From Prevotella sp. E15-22 (lineage in GTDB: Bacteria; Bacteroidota; Bacteroidia; Bacteroidales; Bacteroidaceae): 64,000 nt of DNA. Positions 41,815 through 49,798 of the stretch are shown piece by piece. Position 1 is the stretch's first letter, and each line of letters starts with the position of its first letter. The position numbers and the translations under genes are program-made. The notes below the pieces were generated by a model. The model did no database searches and was not told where the DNA came from. It saw only the letters and a program-made list of their open reading frames with translations. Where the stretch lies: contig NZ_CP096247.1 in NCBI RefSeq assembly GCF_023204875.1, forward strand, positions 1 through 64,000, given 5' to 3'.

Positions 41815-43320
41815 ATGGCTTATACACGTATGACCGCTGCTGAGGCTGCAGCACTGATTAAGAACGGCGAGAACATCGCCATGAGTGGTTTTACGCCGGC
41901 TGGTGTGGCTAAGGCCACCACCAAGGAACTGGCTAAGATTGCCGTGAAGGAGCATGAGGCAGGACGCGAGTTTAAGGTGGGCATCTTCACAGGTGCCTCT
42001 ACAGGACAGTCGACCGATGGCGACATGGCGAATGCTCAGGCCATCAAGTATCGTGCGCCCTATACCACCAACCCCGACTTCCGCAAGCACGTGAACATGG
42101 GTGAGATTCCCTATAACGACCTGCACCTGAGTCATATGGCGCAGGAGTTGCGCTATGGCTTCTATGGCGACCTCGACTGGGCTATCCTCGAGGTGTGCGA
42201 CATCGAGGAGGTGGGCAACGACTATCATGTGTATCTCACTGCTGCTGGCGGCATCAGTCCCACGGCAGCCCGTCTGGCCAAGCGTGTCATCCTCGAGTTG
42301 AACAGCTTCCACAATGCCAATGCGAAGTTCATCCACGATGTGTATGAGCCCCTGGATCCCCCTTATCGCAAGCCCATCATGATCACCAAGGTGAGCGACC
42401 GTATCGGTGTGCCCTACGTGTCGATTCCCAAGGACAAGGTGGTGGGTGTCGTGGAGTGTAACATCCCCGACGAGGCCCGTGCCTTCAAGGACTCTGACCC
42501 TGTGACCGAGAAGATTGGTTTCCTCACGGCCGAGTTCCTCGTGGACGAGTTGCGCAAGGGTCGCATCCCCAAGGAGTTCCTGCCCCTGCAGAGTGGTGTG
42601 GGTTCAACGGCCAACGCTATCCTCGGCGCCTTGGGTCAGGACAAGCAGGTGCCCGACTTCAACATCTATACCGAGGTGATCCAGAACTCGGTCATCGAGA
42701 TGATGCTCAACGGTCGTGTGAAGGACGCTTCGGCCTGCTCGCTCACCGTATCGAACGACTGCCTGATGCAGGTATATGATAACATGGATTACTTCAAGGA
42801 TCACCTGACGCTGCGTCAGAGCGAGATCTCCAACTCGCCCGAGGTGATTCGCCGACTGGGTGTCATTGCCATCAACACGGCCATCGAGGTGGACCTCTAC
42901 GGCAATGCCAACTCTACGCATATCAGCGGCACGAAGATGATGAACGGTATTGGCGGCTCTGGCGACTTCATCCGCAATGCCTACCTCTCTATCTTCACCT
43001 GCCCGTCAACGGCCAAGGGTGGACTCATCTCATCGATTGTGCCCTTCGTCAGCCACCAGGATTCTTCGGAGCACGATGTCAACATCATCGTCACTGAGCA
43101 GGGTGTGGCCGACCTGCGTGGCAAGAGTCCTGCTCAGCGTGCCGAGACCATCATCGAGAACTGTGCTCACCCCGACTACAAGCCGCTGCTGCGCGAGTAT
43201 TTGAAGTTGGCAAAGATGGGACAGACCCGTCACGAGCTCACTGCCGCCTTCGCCATGCACGACACGCTGGCGCGCAAGGGCGACATGCACCTCACCGACT
43301 TCTCGGAATATCTGAAATAA
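41815..43320 (+). CDS. Acetyl-CoA hydrolase / succinyl-CoA:acetate CoA-transferase family
   Basis: 501 residues from ATG 41815, preceded by a good ribosome-binding site (AAGGAAAG). Family I CoA-transferase features: SGFTPAGVAKA near the N-terminus, GVGSTANAILGALG (about 260-275), GSGDFIRNAYLSIFTCPSTA and VTEQGVADLRGKS. In anaerobic Bacteroidales such enzymes exchange CoA between succinyl-CoA/acetate or hydrolyse acetyl-CoA in acetate production; sequence alone does not decide. Confidence 0.9.
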   Translation: MAYTRMTAAEAAALIKNGENIAMSGFTPAGVAKATTKELAKIAVKEHEAGREFKVGIFTGASTGQSTDGDMANAQAIKYRAPYTTNPDFRKHVNMGEIPYNDLHLSHMAQELRYGFYGDLDWAILEVCDIEEVGNDYHVYLTAAGGISPTAARLAKRVILELNSFHNANAKFIHDVYEPLDPPYRKPIMITKVSDRIGVPYVSIPKDKVVGVVECNIPDEARAFKDSDPVTEKIGFLTAEFLVDELRKGRIPKEFLPLQSGVGSTANAILGALGQDKQVPDFNIYTEVIQNSVIEMMLNGRVKDASACSLTVSNDCLMQVYDNMDYFKDHLTLRQSEISNSPEVIRRLGVIAINTAIEVDLYGNANSTHISGTKMMNGIGGSGDFIRNAYLSIFTCPSTAKGGLISSIVPFVSHQDSSEHDVNIIVTEQGVADLRGKSPAQRAETIIENCAHPDYKPLLREYLKLAKMGQTRHELTAAFAMHDTLARKGDMHLTDFSEYLK

Positions 43321-43335
43321 ATGACTTTATATGCC

Positions 43336-43373
43336 GAAATGGGCTGACATCCAACAGGAAGTCAGCCCATTTC
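43336..43373 (+). terminator. Terminator of the CoA-transferase gene
   Basis: Perfect 13-bp stem GAAATGGGCTGAC / GTCAGCCCATTTC with a 12-base loop, 15 bases past the stop. Confidence 0.85.
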
Positions 43374-43399
43374 TTTCTGTACAATTTATTTTTAATTTT

Positions 43400-43520
43400 G
43401 TTTCCAAAGTGTTTCAACGTTGGAAACACTTTGTTTCTCCTATGGAAACAAAGTGTATACACTATCGAAACAGACTGTTTCCATTATAGAAACAAACTGT
43501 ATCCTTTGGAGAAACAAAGT
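43400..43520. repeat. Five-unit 22-bp array of GTTTC-N7-GAAAC palindromes, copy 2
   Basis: Units start at 43411, 43433, 43455, 43477 and 43499, exact 22-bp period. Centres AACGTTG, TCCTATG, CACTATC, CATTATA and CTTTGGA; the first, second and fourth are identical to copy 1 at 25281-25400. Confidence 0.9.
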
Positions 43521-43581
43521 GAACACCGTTAATATAGTATAAAAGATTTAACAGAATTGACTAACGAATGAGAATTAATTG

Positions 43582-43589
43582 TATATTTG
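43582..43589 (+). promoter_or_regulatory. -7 box of the secreted propeller-like protein gene
   Basis: TATATTTG, 25 bases before ATG 43615. Confidence 0.65.
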
Positions 43590-43614
43590 CATCGATATTA
43601 AACTTCAACCATTT

Positions 43615-44808
43615 ATGAGAAAACAATTGGTATTAATTCTTTTGATGGCATGTCCCTTTATTGGTCTGCAGGCCACGCACTTTCCTGCACTCACGACTCA
43701 CTCCGTGAAATGTCTTGCCCATGATGCAACAAACATTTATGTTTTGAGGCCGGACGGACTGGAGATTGTGAATAAGACCACAGGCAAAAAGACTGTCTAT
43801 AGTAAAGAAAGCGGGCACTTTGAACAATTAGGCCTGAATGCTATTGCCTTGCGTCCTGACACAATCTGGGTGGGCAGCAACTATGGTATGCTGACAAGTA
43901 TCTCAGATGGCCATGCAAATACAACGGAACATATATGTAATCATGGTTCCTATGCCTCGTATGAGCTGATGAGTCCAATAGGTATCAATGGAATCGTGTT
44001 TGACTCGAAAGGAAACGTAGTCATTGGAGGTGATAATTGCATATCGGTCATATATCCCTCAGGTGAAGAGATGTCTCTGTCATTCCCAGATCTTCACTAT
44101 GGAAATGAGATATGGCAGATGGTGATTGACCCCAATGACGACATTTGGATTTCATCAACAGGTGCTAACGCAGGTAATGGGCTCATCAAATATCATGTTG
44201 GGGGAGAGATACAAGTAATAAGTGACCCAAATAGTCAAAATCCACCATTTCACAGTAGCAAAGTCAAGGGTATGACTATTGACAACGATGGACATCTGTG
44301 GATTGGCAGCAACCATAAAGATAGTATTGATGTTGGTAAGACTGAATACAGGGCAAAGTTATTAAGATATGATGGAAATGAATTTACGAGTTATGACATT
44401 GGTCCTTACGTAGAAGTCCCCATATCAATGATGTGTGATAATCATGGATGCATCTGGTACTTGCCAACGGCTCCAGCAGATTATACTTTAGGAATCAGTG
44501 AATATTCCAAGGGTCCTCTTTGCTGCTTTGACCATGGCGTGATAACTCGTTATGAATGGGATGTGGAGACTGGATACTGCTATTGCGTGGATGTGGATGG
44601 CGACTCCGTCTATATTGGCACAGACAATGGTGTGTTGGTGTTCTCTGATGGCTCGTTCCATTGGCTGTGTGATACAGAGGCAGGAGTTTCAGAGCCAACA
44701 GTAAACAAGAGCATGTCATCACAAACCTTCGATCTCCAAGGTCGTCGCCTCAATACAGAGCCCAAGCATGGGGTGTATATCCAGAATGGAAAGAAGGTGA
44801 TGAGGTGA
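43615..44808 (+). CDS. Secreted two-component-regulator-propeller-like protein with short C-terminal tail motif
   Basis: 397 residues from ATG 43615 (signal peptide LVLILLMACPFIGLQA). The body has repeated blades such as DGHLWIGSNH, DDIWISSTG and DSVYIGTDNGVLVFSDG, typical of the Reg_prop propeller found in hybrid sensors, but here as a free secreted protein. The end FDLQGRRLNTEPKHGVYIQN + GKKVMR matches the tail of the next gene and others in the window and resembles a reduced type IX-like sorting tail. Function unknown. Confidence 0.8.
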   Translation: MRKQLVLILLMACPFIGLQATHFPALTTHSVKCLAHDATNIYVLRPDGLEIVNKTTGKKTVYSKESGHFEQLGLNAIALRPDTIWVGSNYGMLTSISDGHANTTEHICNHGSYASYELMSPIGINGIVFDSKGNVVIGGDNCISVIYPSGEEMSLSFPDLHYGNEIWQMVIDPNDDIWISSTGANAGNGLIKYHVGGEIQVISDPNSQNPPFHSSKVKGMTIDNDGHLWIGSNHKDSIDVGKTEYRAKLLRYDGNEFTSYDIGPYVEVPISMMCDNHGCIWYLPTAPADYTLGISEYSKGPLCCFDHGVITRYEWDVETGYCYCVDVDGDSVYIGTDNGVLVFSDGSFHWLCDTEAGVSEPTVNKSMSSQTFDLQGRRLNTEPKHGVYIQNGKKVMR

Positions 44809-44890
44809 GTGGTGGCATGAAGAATCAAAGACCCGTCCCTATGATCTTGGAACACATAAAAACAATCAACTTCTGATAAAACATAACTTT

Positions 44891-45652
44891 ATGGAAAGGC
44901 GAATTTTTTATTTTTTTCTTCTGTTTACAATTCCCTTGTTGGGTTTTTCACAATCACAAGCGCCTGATGACGAGGTTCCCCACTGTCCTATATTGAAAGA
45001 AGGCAAGCAATGGGTATATGAACACCATATCAGAGAGGATGAAGTGCATCATGTGATCAGGGAAATCTATACCCTGACAGGTGATACTATTATTGGCAAT
45101 CTGTCATATAAGAAACTATATAGTCAAGACGAAGGCGAAGCACCTGTGTATTGTATGGCATTACGCGAGCATGGAACGACAGTCTATCGTTGTATGAAAA
45201 ATACGACGAATGAAATACGACATATAGAGTTTAATCCCAATTATTTTTCTGAAACAGATCTTGGGGAATTCATAGGTGCAGAGGAAGTTACTGATCTTAT
45301 TGATACGGTCGAGGTGAACAACAGGTTATTTATTCGTCATAGATACAGCTGGGGAAACAATGAAATGTATCCTGCTGTTGAGGGTATAGGCTTTTGGGGA
45401 GGAATTTTAACAATGAGTCCTGCCGTTTCAAGTGAAAATTTTCACCTCTTTTCTGCGTGCTATGAAGGTGGCGAATGTATCTTTACAAAAGATGATTTCG
45501 ATAAACTGGGTATTGAGGCGGACGTAAAGACATTGGAAACCAAGAACCCCCGAAGGAGCAATCCTGCTATCTTCGACCTCCAAGGCCGATGCATTCAGGG
45601 TGAACCTAAGCATGGGGTGTATATCCAGAACGGAAAGAAGGTGATGAGGTAA
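44891..45652 (+). CDS. Secreted hypothetical protein with the same C-terminal tail
   Basis: 253 residues: signal peptide (FFLLFTIPLLGFSQ), a body of unknown family (WVYEHHIREDEVHHVIREIY, GDTIIGNLSYKKLY), and the end FDLQGRCIQGEPKHGVYIQN + GKKVMR. The last 43 coding bases are almost identical to those of the previous gene. Not recognised beyond this. Confidence 0.75.
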   Translation: MERRIFYFFLLFTIPLLGFSQSQAPDDEVPHCPILKEGKQWVYEHHIREDEVHHVIREIYTLTGDTIIGNLSYKKLYSQDEGEAPVYCMALREHGTTVYRCMKNTTNEIRHIEFNPNYFSETDLGEFIGAEEVTDLIDTVEVNNRLFIRHRYSWGNNEMYPAVEGIGFWGGILTMSPAVSSENFHLFSACYEGGECIFTKDDFDKLGIEADVKTLETKNPRRSNPAIFDLQGRCIQGEPKHGVYIQNGKKVMR

Positions 45653-45694
45653 TAATAATAAATCAGCGGGACAATCAGACATAGCAGCCTTTCA

Positions 45695-46114
45695 TCATGC
45701 ACAGTCGGGACAGATGCCCTTGATCATATAGTTGATGCTCTGAAGCCGATAGCCATCGGGGAGGACGATGGTGGGGATGGGGGTGTCGCTCAGGCAGAAG
45801 GTGCGATGGCAGCGCTCGCAATAGAAGTGCACATGCTGGTCGTCGTCGCTGTCGTGACCGTTGTGACTATGACAAAGCTCATAGCGCACGCCGTCGCCAC
45901 CGTCCTCGATGACGTGCACCAGGTGGTGCTCGCGGAAAAGGGTGAGCGCACGAAAGATGCCCGACTTATCGATGGACAGGATTTGGTATTCCAGTTCGCT
46001 GAGTGATAAGGGGCGATGGGCATCGGCCAGTGCCTTGGCCACCACGATGCGGTTGACGGTGGGTTTGATGCCGTGCTCAGTGAGCAGGGCTTCGCATGCT
46101 TGTTGGTTTAACAT
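45695..46114 (-). CDS. Fur-family transcriptional repressor (Zur-like candidate)
   Basis: 139 residues: winged helix (IKPTVNRIVVAKALADAHRP, SLSELEYQILSIDKSGIFRA), metal-site HVHFYCERCHRTFCLSD and terminal CPDC; two CxxC pairs suit the structural zinc site. Divergent from a zinc-type exporter whose promoter carries a dyad, so zinc sensing is the best guess. Start at 46114 is almost on top of the -7 box. Confidence 0.9.
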   Translation of the reverse strand: MLNQQACEALLTEHGIKPTVNRIVVAKALADAHRPLSLSELEYQILSIDKSGIFRALTLFREHHLVHVIEDGGDGVRYELCHSHNGHDSDDDQHVHFYCERCHRTFCLSDTPIPTIVLPDGYRLQSINYMIKGICPDCA

Positions 46115-46119
46115 GGGTG

Positions 46120-46127
46120 CAAAGATA
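46120..46127 (-). promoter_or_regulatory. -7 box of the fur-family gene, five bases from ATG
   Basis: TATCTTTG then CACCC then ATG on the minus strand. This predicts a leaderless or nearly leaderless transcript. Confidence 0.6.
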
Positions 46128-46174
46128 ATGAAAAAGAAGGAAACGAAAAAAGGTAAAGGCGTAAAAATTAGAAC

Positions 46175-46193
46175 TTTGCAACCGAGTTGCGAA
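46175..46193 (+). promoter_or_regulatory. Candidate Fur/Zur operator
   Basis: TTTGCAAC-CGA-GTTGCGAA, an inverted repeat with seven of eight arm positions paired, lies over the -33 position of the P-type ATPase promoter, the expected place for repression. Confidence 0.55.
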
Positions 46194-46203
46194 ATAATTG
46201 TCT

Positions 46204-46211
46204 TACCTTTG
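46204..46211 (+). promoter_or_regulatory. -7 box of the P-type ATPase gene
   Basis: TACCTTTG followed by CACCC, 29 bases before ATG 46241. Confidence 0.7.
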
Positions 46212-46240
46212 CACCCAGAAAACTAAAAAACAAGTATATT

Positions 46241-48283
46241 ATGTCACACGAACATCATCACGAACACGAGTGTTGTGGTCATGAGCATAAGCATCACCAC
46301 GAACACCATCATGAGCATCATCATGAGCACGAGGGCCGTCGCCAGTTGCTGACGATAGCTGCAGCGGTGGTACTGCTGATTGCGGCCGTCGTTGTTGAGA
46401 AGACTCTGGAACTGCCCACATGGCAGTTGCTGCTGGTTTATCTGATACCTTATTTAGTAGTAGGCGCAGGCACACTGAAGGAGGCTGCCGAGGGCTTGGC
46501 GCATGGCGACCCCTTCAACGAGCATTTCCTGATGACGGTGGCCACCATCGGCGCCCTCTGCATCGGTTTCCTGCCAGGCGCCGAGAGCGAGTTTACTGAG
46601 GCCGTCTTTGTGATGCTGTTCTTCCAGGTGGGCGAGTATTTTGAGGGCTTGGCCGAAGGAAAGAGTAGGGCGAGCATCTCGCACCTGATGGACATCCGTC
46701 CTGACGTGGCACGACTGGCCGGCCAGGAGGAGACGGTGAGTCCTGATAAGGTGGCTGTGGGCTCTGTCATCGAGGTGCGCCCAGGCGAGAAGGTACCCTT
46801 GGACGGCACGATTGTTAAAGGCAGATCGAGTCTGAACACGATGGCCCTGACGGGCGAGAGTGTGCCCCTGGAGGTGAACGAAGGTGACGACATCATCTCG
46901 GGCAGCATCAACCTGAGTGGCGTCATCGAGGTGCGCACCACCAAGGCCTTTGGCGAGAGTACCGTATCGAAGATCATCAAACTGGTTGAGGACGCAGGCG
47001 AGCATAAGTCGCAGAGCGAGGCTTTCATCACCCGCTTTGCCCGTATCTATACGCCCATCGTGGTGTTCCTGGCCCTGGCCATTGCCGTTATCATGCCCAT
47101 GGGCATGGCGTTTGCCGTGGCTGGCCTCTCATCCACCTTCTTTAATGCCTTCTGGGGCTTCTTCCCCCTGTGGCTCTATCGTGCGCTGATGTTCCTGGTG
47201 GTCAGCTGTCCCTGCGCCCTGGTTATCAGTGTGCCCCTCACCTTCTTCGGAGGTATTGGCAGTGCATCGAGAAAGGGCGTGCTGGTGAAGGGTGCCAACT
47301 ATTTGGATATCCTGTCGAAGGTCGATACCGTGGTGTTCGACAAGACAGGCACACTGACCCATGGCCGCTTTTCGGTGGTGGCCGTACACCCTGAGGTGTG
47401 CAGCGAGTATCAGTTGCTGCACCTGGCCGCTCACGTGGAGCACTCTACCACCCATCCCATTGGTGCAGCCCTGCGCGATGCCTTCCCCAGCGAAGGTACC
47501 GATGGCTGTAAGGTGACCGATGTGGAGGAGATTGCCGGCAAGGGTATCCGTGCCAAGGTGGGCGACAAGATGGTTTGCGTGGGCAACACGAAGATGATGG
47601 ACATGGTGGGCGCCAAATGGCACCACTGCGATCATGGCGACGAGGGCACCATCGTGCATGTGGCCATTGCCGAGGTGGATGCTGTGCTGAGGGTGCAGCC
47701 CACGGCCTATGTCTATGCCGGTCATATTGTGATTAACGACCAGGTGAAGACTGACAGTGCTGAGGCTATTGCGCAACTCAAGCGCCTGGGTGTGAAGCGG
47801 ACGGTGATGCTGACGGGCGACCGCGAGGAGGTGGCCCATCGTGTGGCCAATGAGTTGGCCATCGACGAGTATCACGCCGAACTGCTGCCCACAGACAAGG
47901 TAGAAAAACTCTCTGCTTATCTCTCGTCCCATCCTTCACATCCTGTGAAAACAGCGTTCGTGGGCGATGGCATCAACGATGCACCTGTACTGGCACGTGC
48001 CGATGTGGGTATTGCCATGGGCGGCCTGGGCAGTGATGCGGCCATCGAGGCTGCCGACGTGGTACTGATGGACGATCAGCCTACGAAGATTGCCACGGCC
48101 ATGCGTATTGCCCGTCGTACCCTGGGCATTGCCCGACAGAATATCTGGTTTGCCATTGGCGTGAAGGTGGCCGTACTCATCCTGGCCTTCTTCGGTCTGG
48201 CCACCATGTGGCTCGCCGTCTTTGCCGATGTAGGCGTCACAGTACTGGCTGTGCTCAACGCCATGCGTGCCCTGAAGGCATAA
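46241..48283 (+). CDS. Heavy-metal P-type ATPase, zinc-exporter type, with His-rich N-terminus
   Basis: 680 residues from ATG 46241. The first 34 residues contain 17 His and two Cys and replace the usual CxxC HMA domain. Then P1B architecture: membrane helices, TGES actuator (ALTGESVPLEV), the metal-transport motif SCPCALVISVP, phosphorylation site DKTGTLTHG, and hinge GDGINDAPVLARADVG. The CPC plus Ser-Val-Pro pattern fits Zn/Cd/Pb exporters (ZntA group). An in-frame ATG at 46187 lies in the operator/promoter and is rejected. Confidence 0.93.
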   Translation: MSHEHHHEHECCGHEHKHHHEHHHEHHHEHEGRRQLLTIAAAVVLLIAAVVVEKTLELPTWQLLLVYLIPYLVVGAGTLKEAAEGLAHGDPFNEHFLMTVATIGALCIGFLPGAESEFTEAVFVMLFFQVGEYFEGLAEGKSRASISHLMDIRPDVARLAGQEETVSPDKVAVGSVIEVRPGEKVPLDGTIVKGRSSLNTMALTGESVPLEVNEGDDIISGSINLSGVIEVRTTKAFGESTVSKIIKLVEDAGEHKSQSEAFITRFARIYTPIVVFLALAIAVIMPMGMAFAVAGLSSTFFNAFWGFFPLWLYRALMFLVVSCPCALVISVPLTFFGGIGSASRKGVLVKGANYLDILSKVDTVVFDKTGTLTHGRFSVVAVHPEVCSEYQLLHLAAHVEHSTTHPIGAALRDAFPSEGTDGCKVTDVEEIAGKGIRAKVGDKMVCVGNTKMMDMVGAKWHHCDHGDEGTIVHVAIAEVDAVLRVQPTAYVYAGHIVINDQVKTDSAEAIAQLKRLGVKRTVMLTGDREEVAHRVANELAIDEYHAELLPTDKVEKLSAYLSSHPSHPVKTAFVGDGINDAPVLARADVGIAMGGLGSDAAIEAADVVLMDDQPTKIATAMRIARRTLGIARQNIWFAIGVKVAVLILAFFGLATMWLAVFADVGVTVLAVLNAMRALKA

Positions 48284-48290
48284 AAGGTAT

Positions 48291-48345
48291 CATTAACTCT
48301 CTCTGCATCGTTGAATAATTCATTCAGATGCAGAGAGAGTTAATG
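48291..48345. terminator. 19-bp perfect hairpin between convergent genes
   Basis: CATTAACTCTCTCTGCATC (48291-48309) pairs exactly with 48327-48345; the 17-base loop contains a second small dyad (TGAAT/ATTCA). It ends one base from the stop of the convergent LRR gene, so it can serve both strands. Confidence 0.75.
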
Positions 48346-48346
48346 G

Positions 48347-49723
48347 TTATCTTATCAATACTTTTCCCCCATGTCTTAAGTAGATACGTCCTTTAATAGG
48401 TTTATTTATCTTCTTTCCTGTAAGGTCATAGAATATGGGATGCAGGTCTTCTTGTTCCTGCACATGGCCTGCGATGGATGTTGTCCCGGGGAAGTTGTCT
48501 GTCTCAATAATGTTATTAAAGTAGTTCCAGCCCCATGCATTTCGATATAACTCTGCAGTGCCGATAGGAACGTAGACTGGTATGTCATTTGAAGCCATCA
48601 GTTCACCGCCACTATATGGTCCAAAAGGAGTATCCCCAGGATTTGCTGGACTATCTTCACATGTGGGAGGAACAGTTGCTGCGCAATAAATCCGCTTTAG
48701 TCCTCTGCAGTAAGCACAGGCTTCACCTCCAAGGGTCTTAAGTGTAGACGGAAAAACTAATTCCTCCAATGAATTCATATAAAAAAAAGCATAACTTTCA
48801 ACCTTCTCCAATCCTTCTGGCAGATGAATTGTTTTCATAGGTTTACAATCTGTGAATGCGTATCCTCCGATTTTCTTTATCGTTGATGGAATATTGACTT
48901 CTTTAAGATCCAGACAGTAGCATGCGAAAGAGTGAGGAATTGCAGTAATGCCTTCTGGTAGATGAATCCTTTCAAGGCCATAGTTTAATTGAAAATGGGA
49001 AGCCCCACTTAGTAATTGGCAGGAGTTTGGGATATAAACTTCTTTTAGCCTACAGGCATAGAAGGCAGCGTCTCCAATCTCCTCCAATCCTTCTGGCAGG
49101 TTCACTTTGGTTATTTTGGCGGAGAAGAAAGCCCCAGCTCCAATCTTTTTGATGGTGCTTGGAAGTACGACTTCTCCAGTCAACGACCTACAATTCTGAA
49201 ATGCAAGACTAGCAATTTCCTTCATGCCCTCTGGAAAAATCAAGGGGTCTGTTTTCAGACTGATGCACTCGGAGAAACTGTAGTTGTTCAGTCGGCGCAA
49301 GGTGGATGGAATATTGACGTCCTCAAGATAAATGCAGTAGGAAAAGGCCCCATAACCAATTTCTACCACTCCTTCTGGAAGAATCATTCTTCTGAGTTTG
49401 ATGCAGTCAATGTATTGCCAGTCGGGAGTTAGTTGTTCCTCTAGATGACAGAATGCGTTCTTAGGGATAACGCCGCCTTCTATGTTAGCGTTCTCTAGGT
49501 TGATGACAGACAGATTACCATAGAATGAAGCGTGCCACATGGTTTTGAAGTCATCTTCGTTGATTGGACCTCGAACGACGAGCGAGTCAATGCTATCAAC
49601 ATCTGCCCCCAGCAATCCAGCCACTTCGCCGGTGTTACTGGTGGTTATATCTTTATATGTTTGGGCATTTATTTCAGTCAAACTACATAGCAATGCTAAT
49701 ATAAGACTAAATAAAAGAGGCAT
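48347..49723 (-). CDS. BspA-like leucine-rich repeat secreted protein, copy 1
   Basis: 458 residues: signal peptide (LILALLCSLTEINAQ), then LRR_5/BspA-type repeats of about 23 residues (LPEGVVEIGYGAFSYC, IPSTLRRLNNYSFSEC, LPSTIKKIGAGAFFSA...), and end FYDLTGKKINKPIKGRIYLR + HGGKVLIR. Such proteins are exposed and bind host or bacterial ligands in some species. Nearly identical to 54646-56028 except for a 341-bp block (48595-48935). Follows the protease gene but a strong hairpin separates them. Confidence 0.88.
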   Translation of the reverse strand: MPLLFSLILALLCSLTEINAQTYKDITTSNTGEVAGLLGADVDSIDSLVVRGPINEDDFKTMWHASFYGNLSVINLENANIEGGVIPKNAFCHLEEQLTPDWQYIDCIKLRRMILPEGVVEIGYGAFSYCIYLEDVNIPSTLRRLNNYSFSECISLKTDPLIFPEGMKEIASLAFQNCRSLTGEVVLPSTIKKIGAGAFFSAKITKVNLPEGLEEIGDAAFYACRLKEVYIPNSCQLLSGASHFQLNYGLERIHLPEGITAIPHSFACYCLDLKEVNIPSTIKKIGGYAFTDCKPMKTIHLPEGLEKVESYAFFYMNSLEELVFPSTLKTLGGEACAYCRGLKRIYCAATVPPTCEDSPANPGDTPFGPYSGGELMASNDIPVYVPIGTAELYRNAWGWNYFNNIIETDNFPGTTSIAGHVQEQEDLHPIFYDLTGKKINKPIKGRIYLRHGGKVLIR

Positions 49724-49748
49724 CTAAATTATCTTTAATATGGAAAAT

Positions 49749-49791
49749 AATAGTGATTCGCGAGGGTCAAGCACCCTCGCGAATCACTATT
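49749..49791 (-). terminator. 19-bp perfect stem-loop after the protease gene
   Basis: Positions 49749-49767 pair without mismatch with 49773-49791 around CAAGC. Core GATTCGCGAGGGT / ACCCTCGCGAATC. On the minus strand it is followed by TTATTTTCC. Confidence 0.85.
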
Positions 49792-49798
49792 TGAAGAA

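Noticed and set aside
46187..46240. Longer N-terminus for the P-type ATPase
   Set aside because: It would begin inside the operator and before the -7 box.
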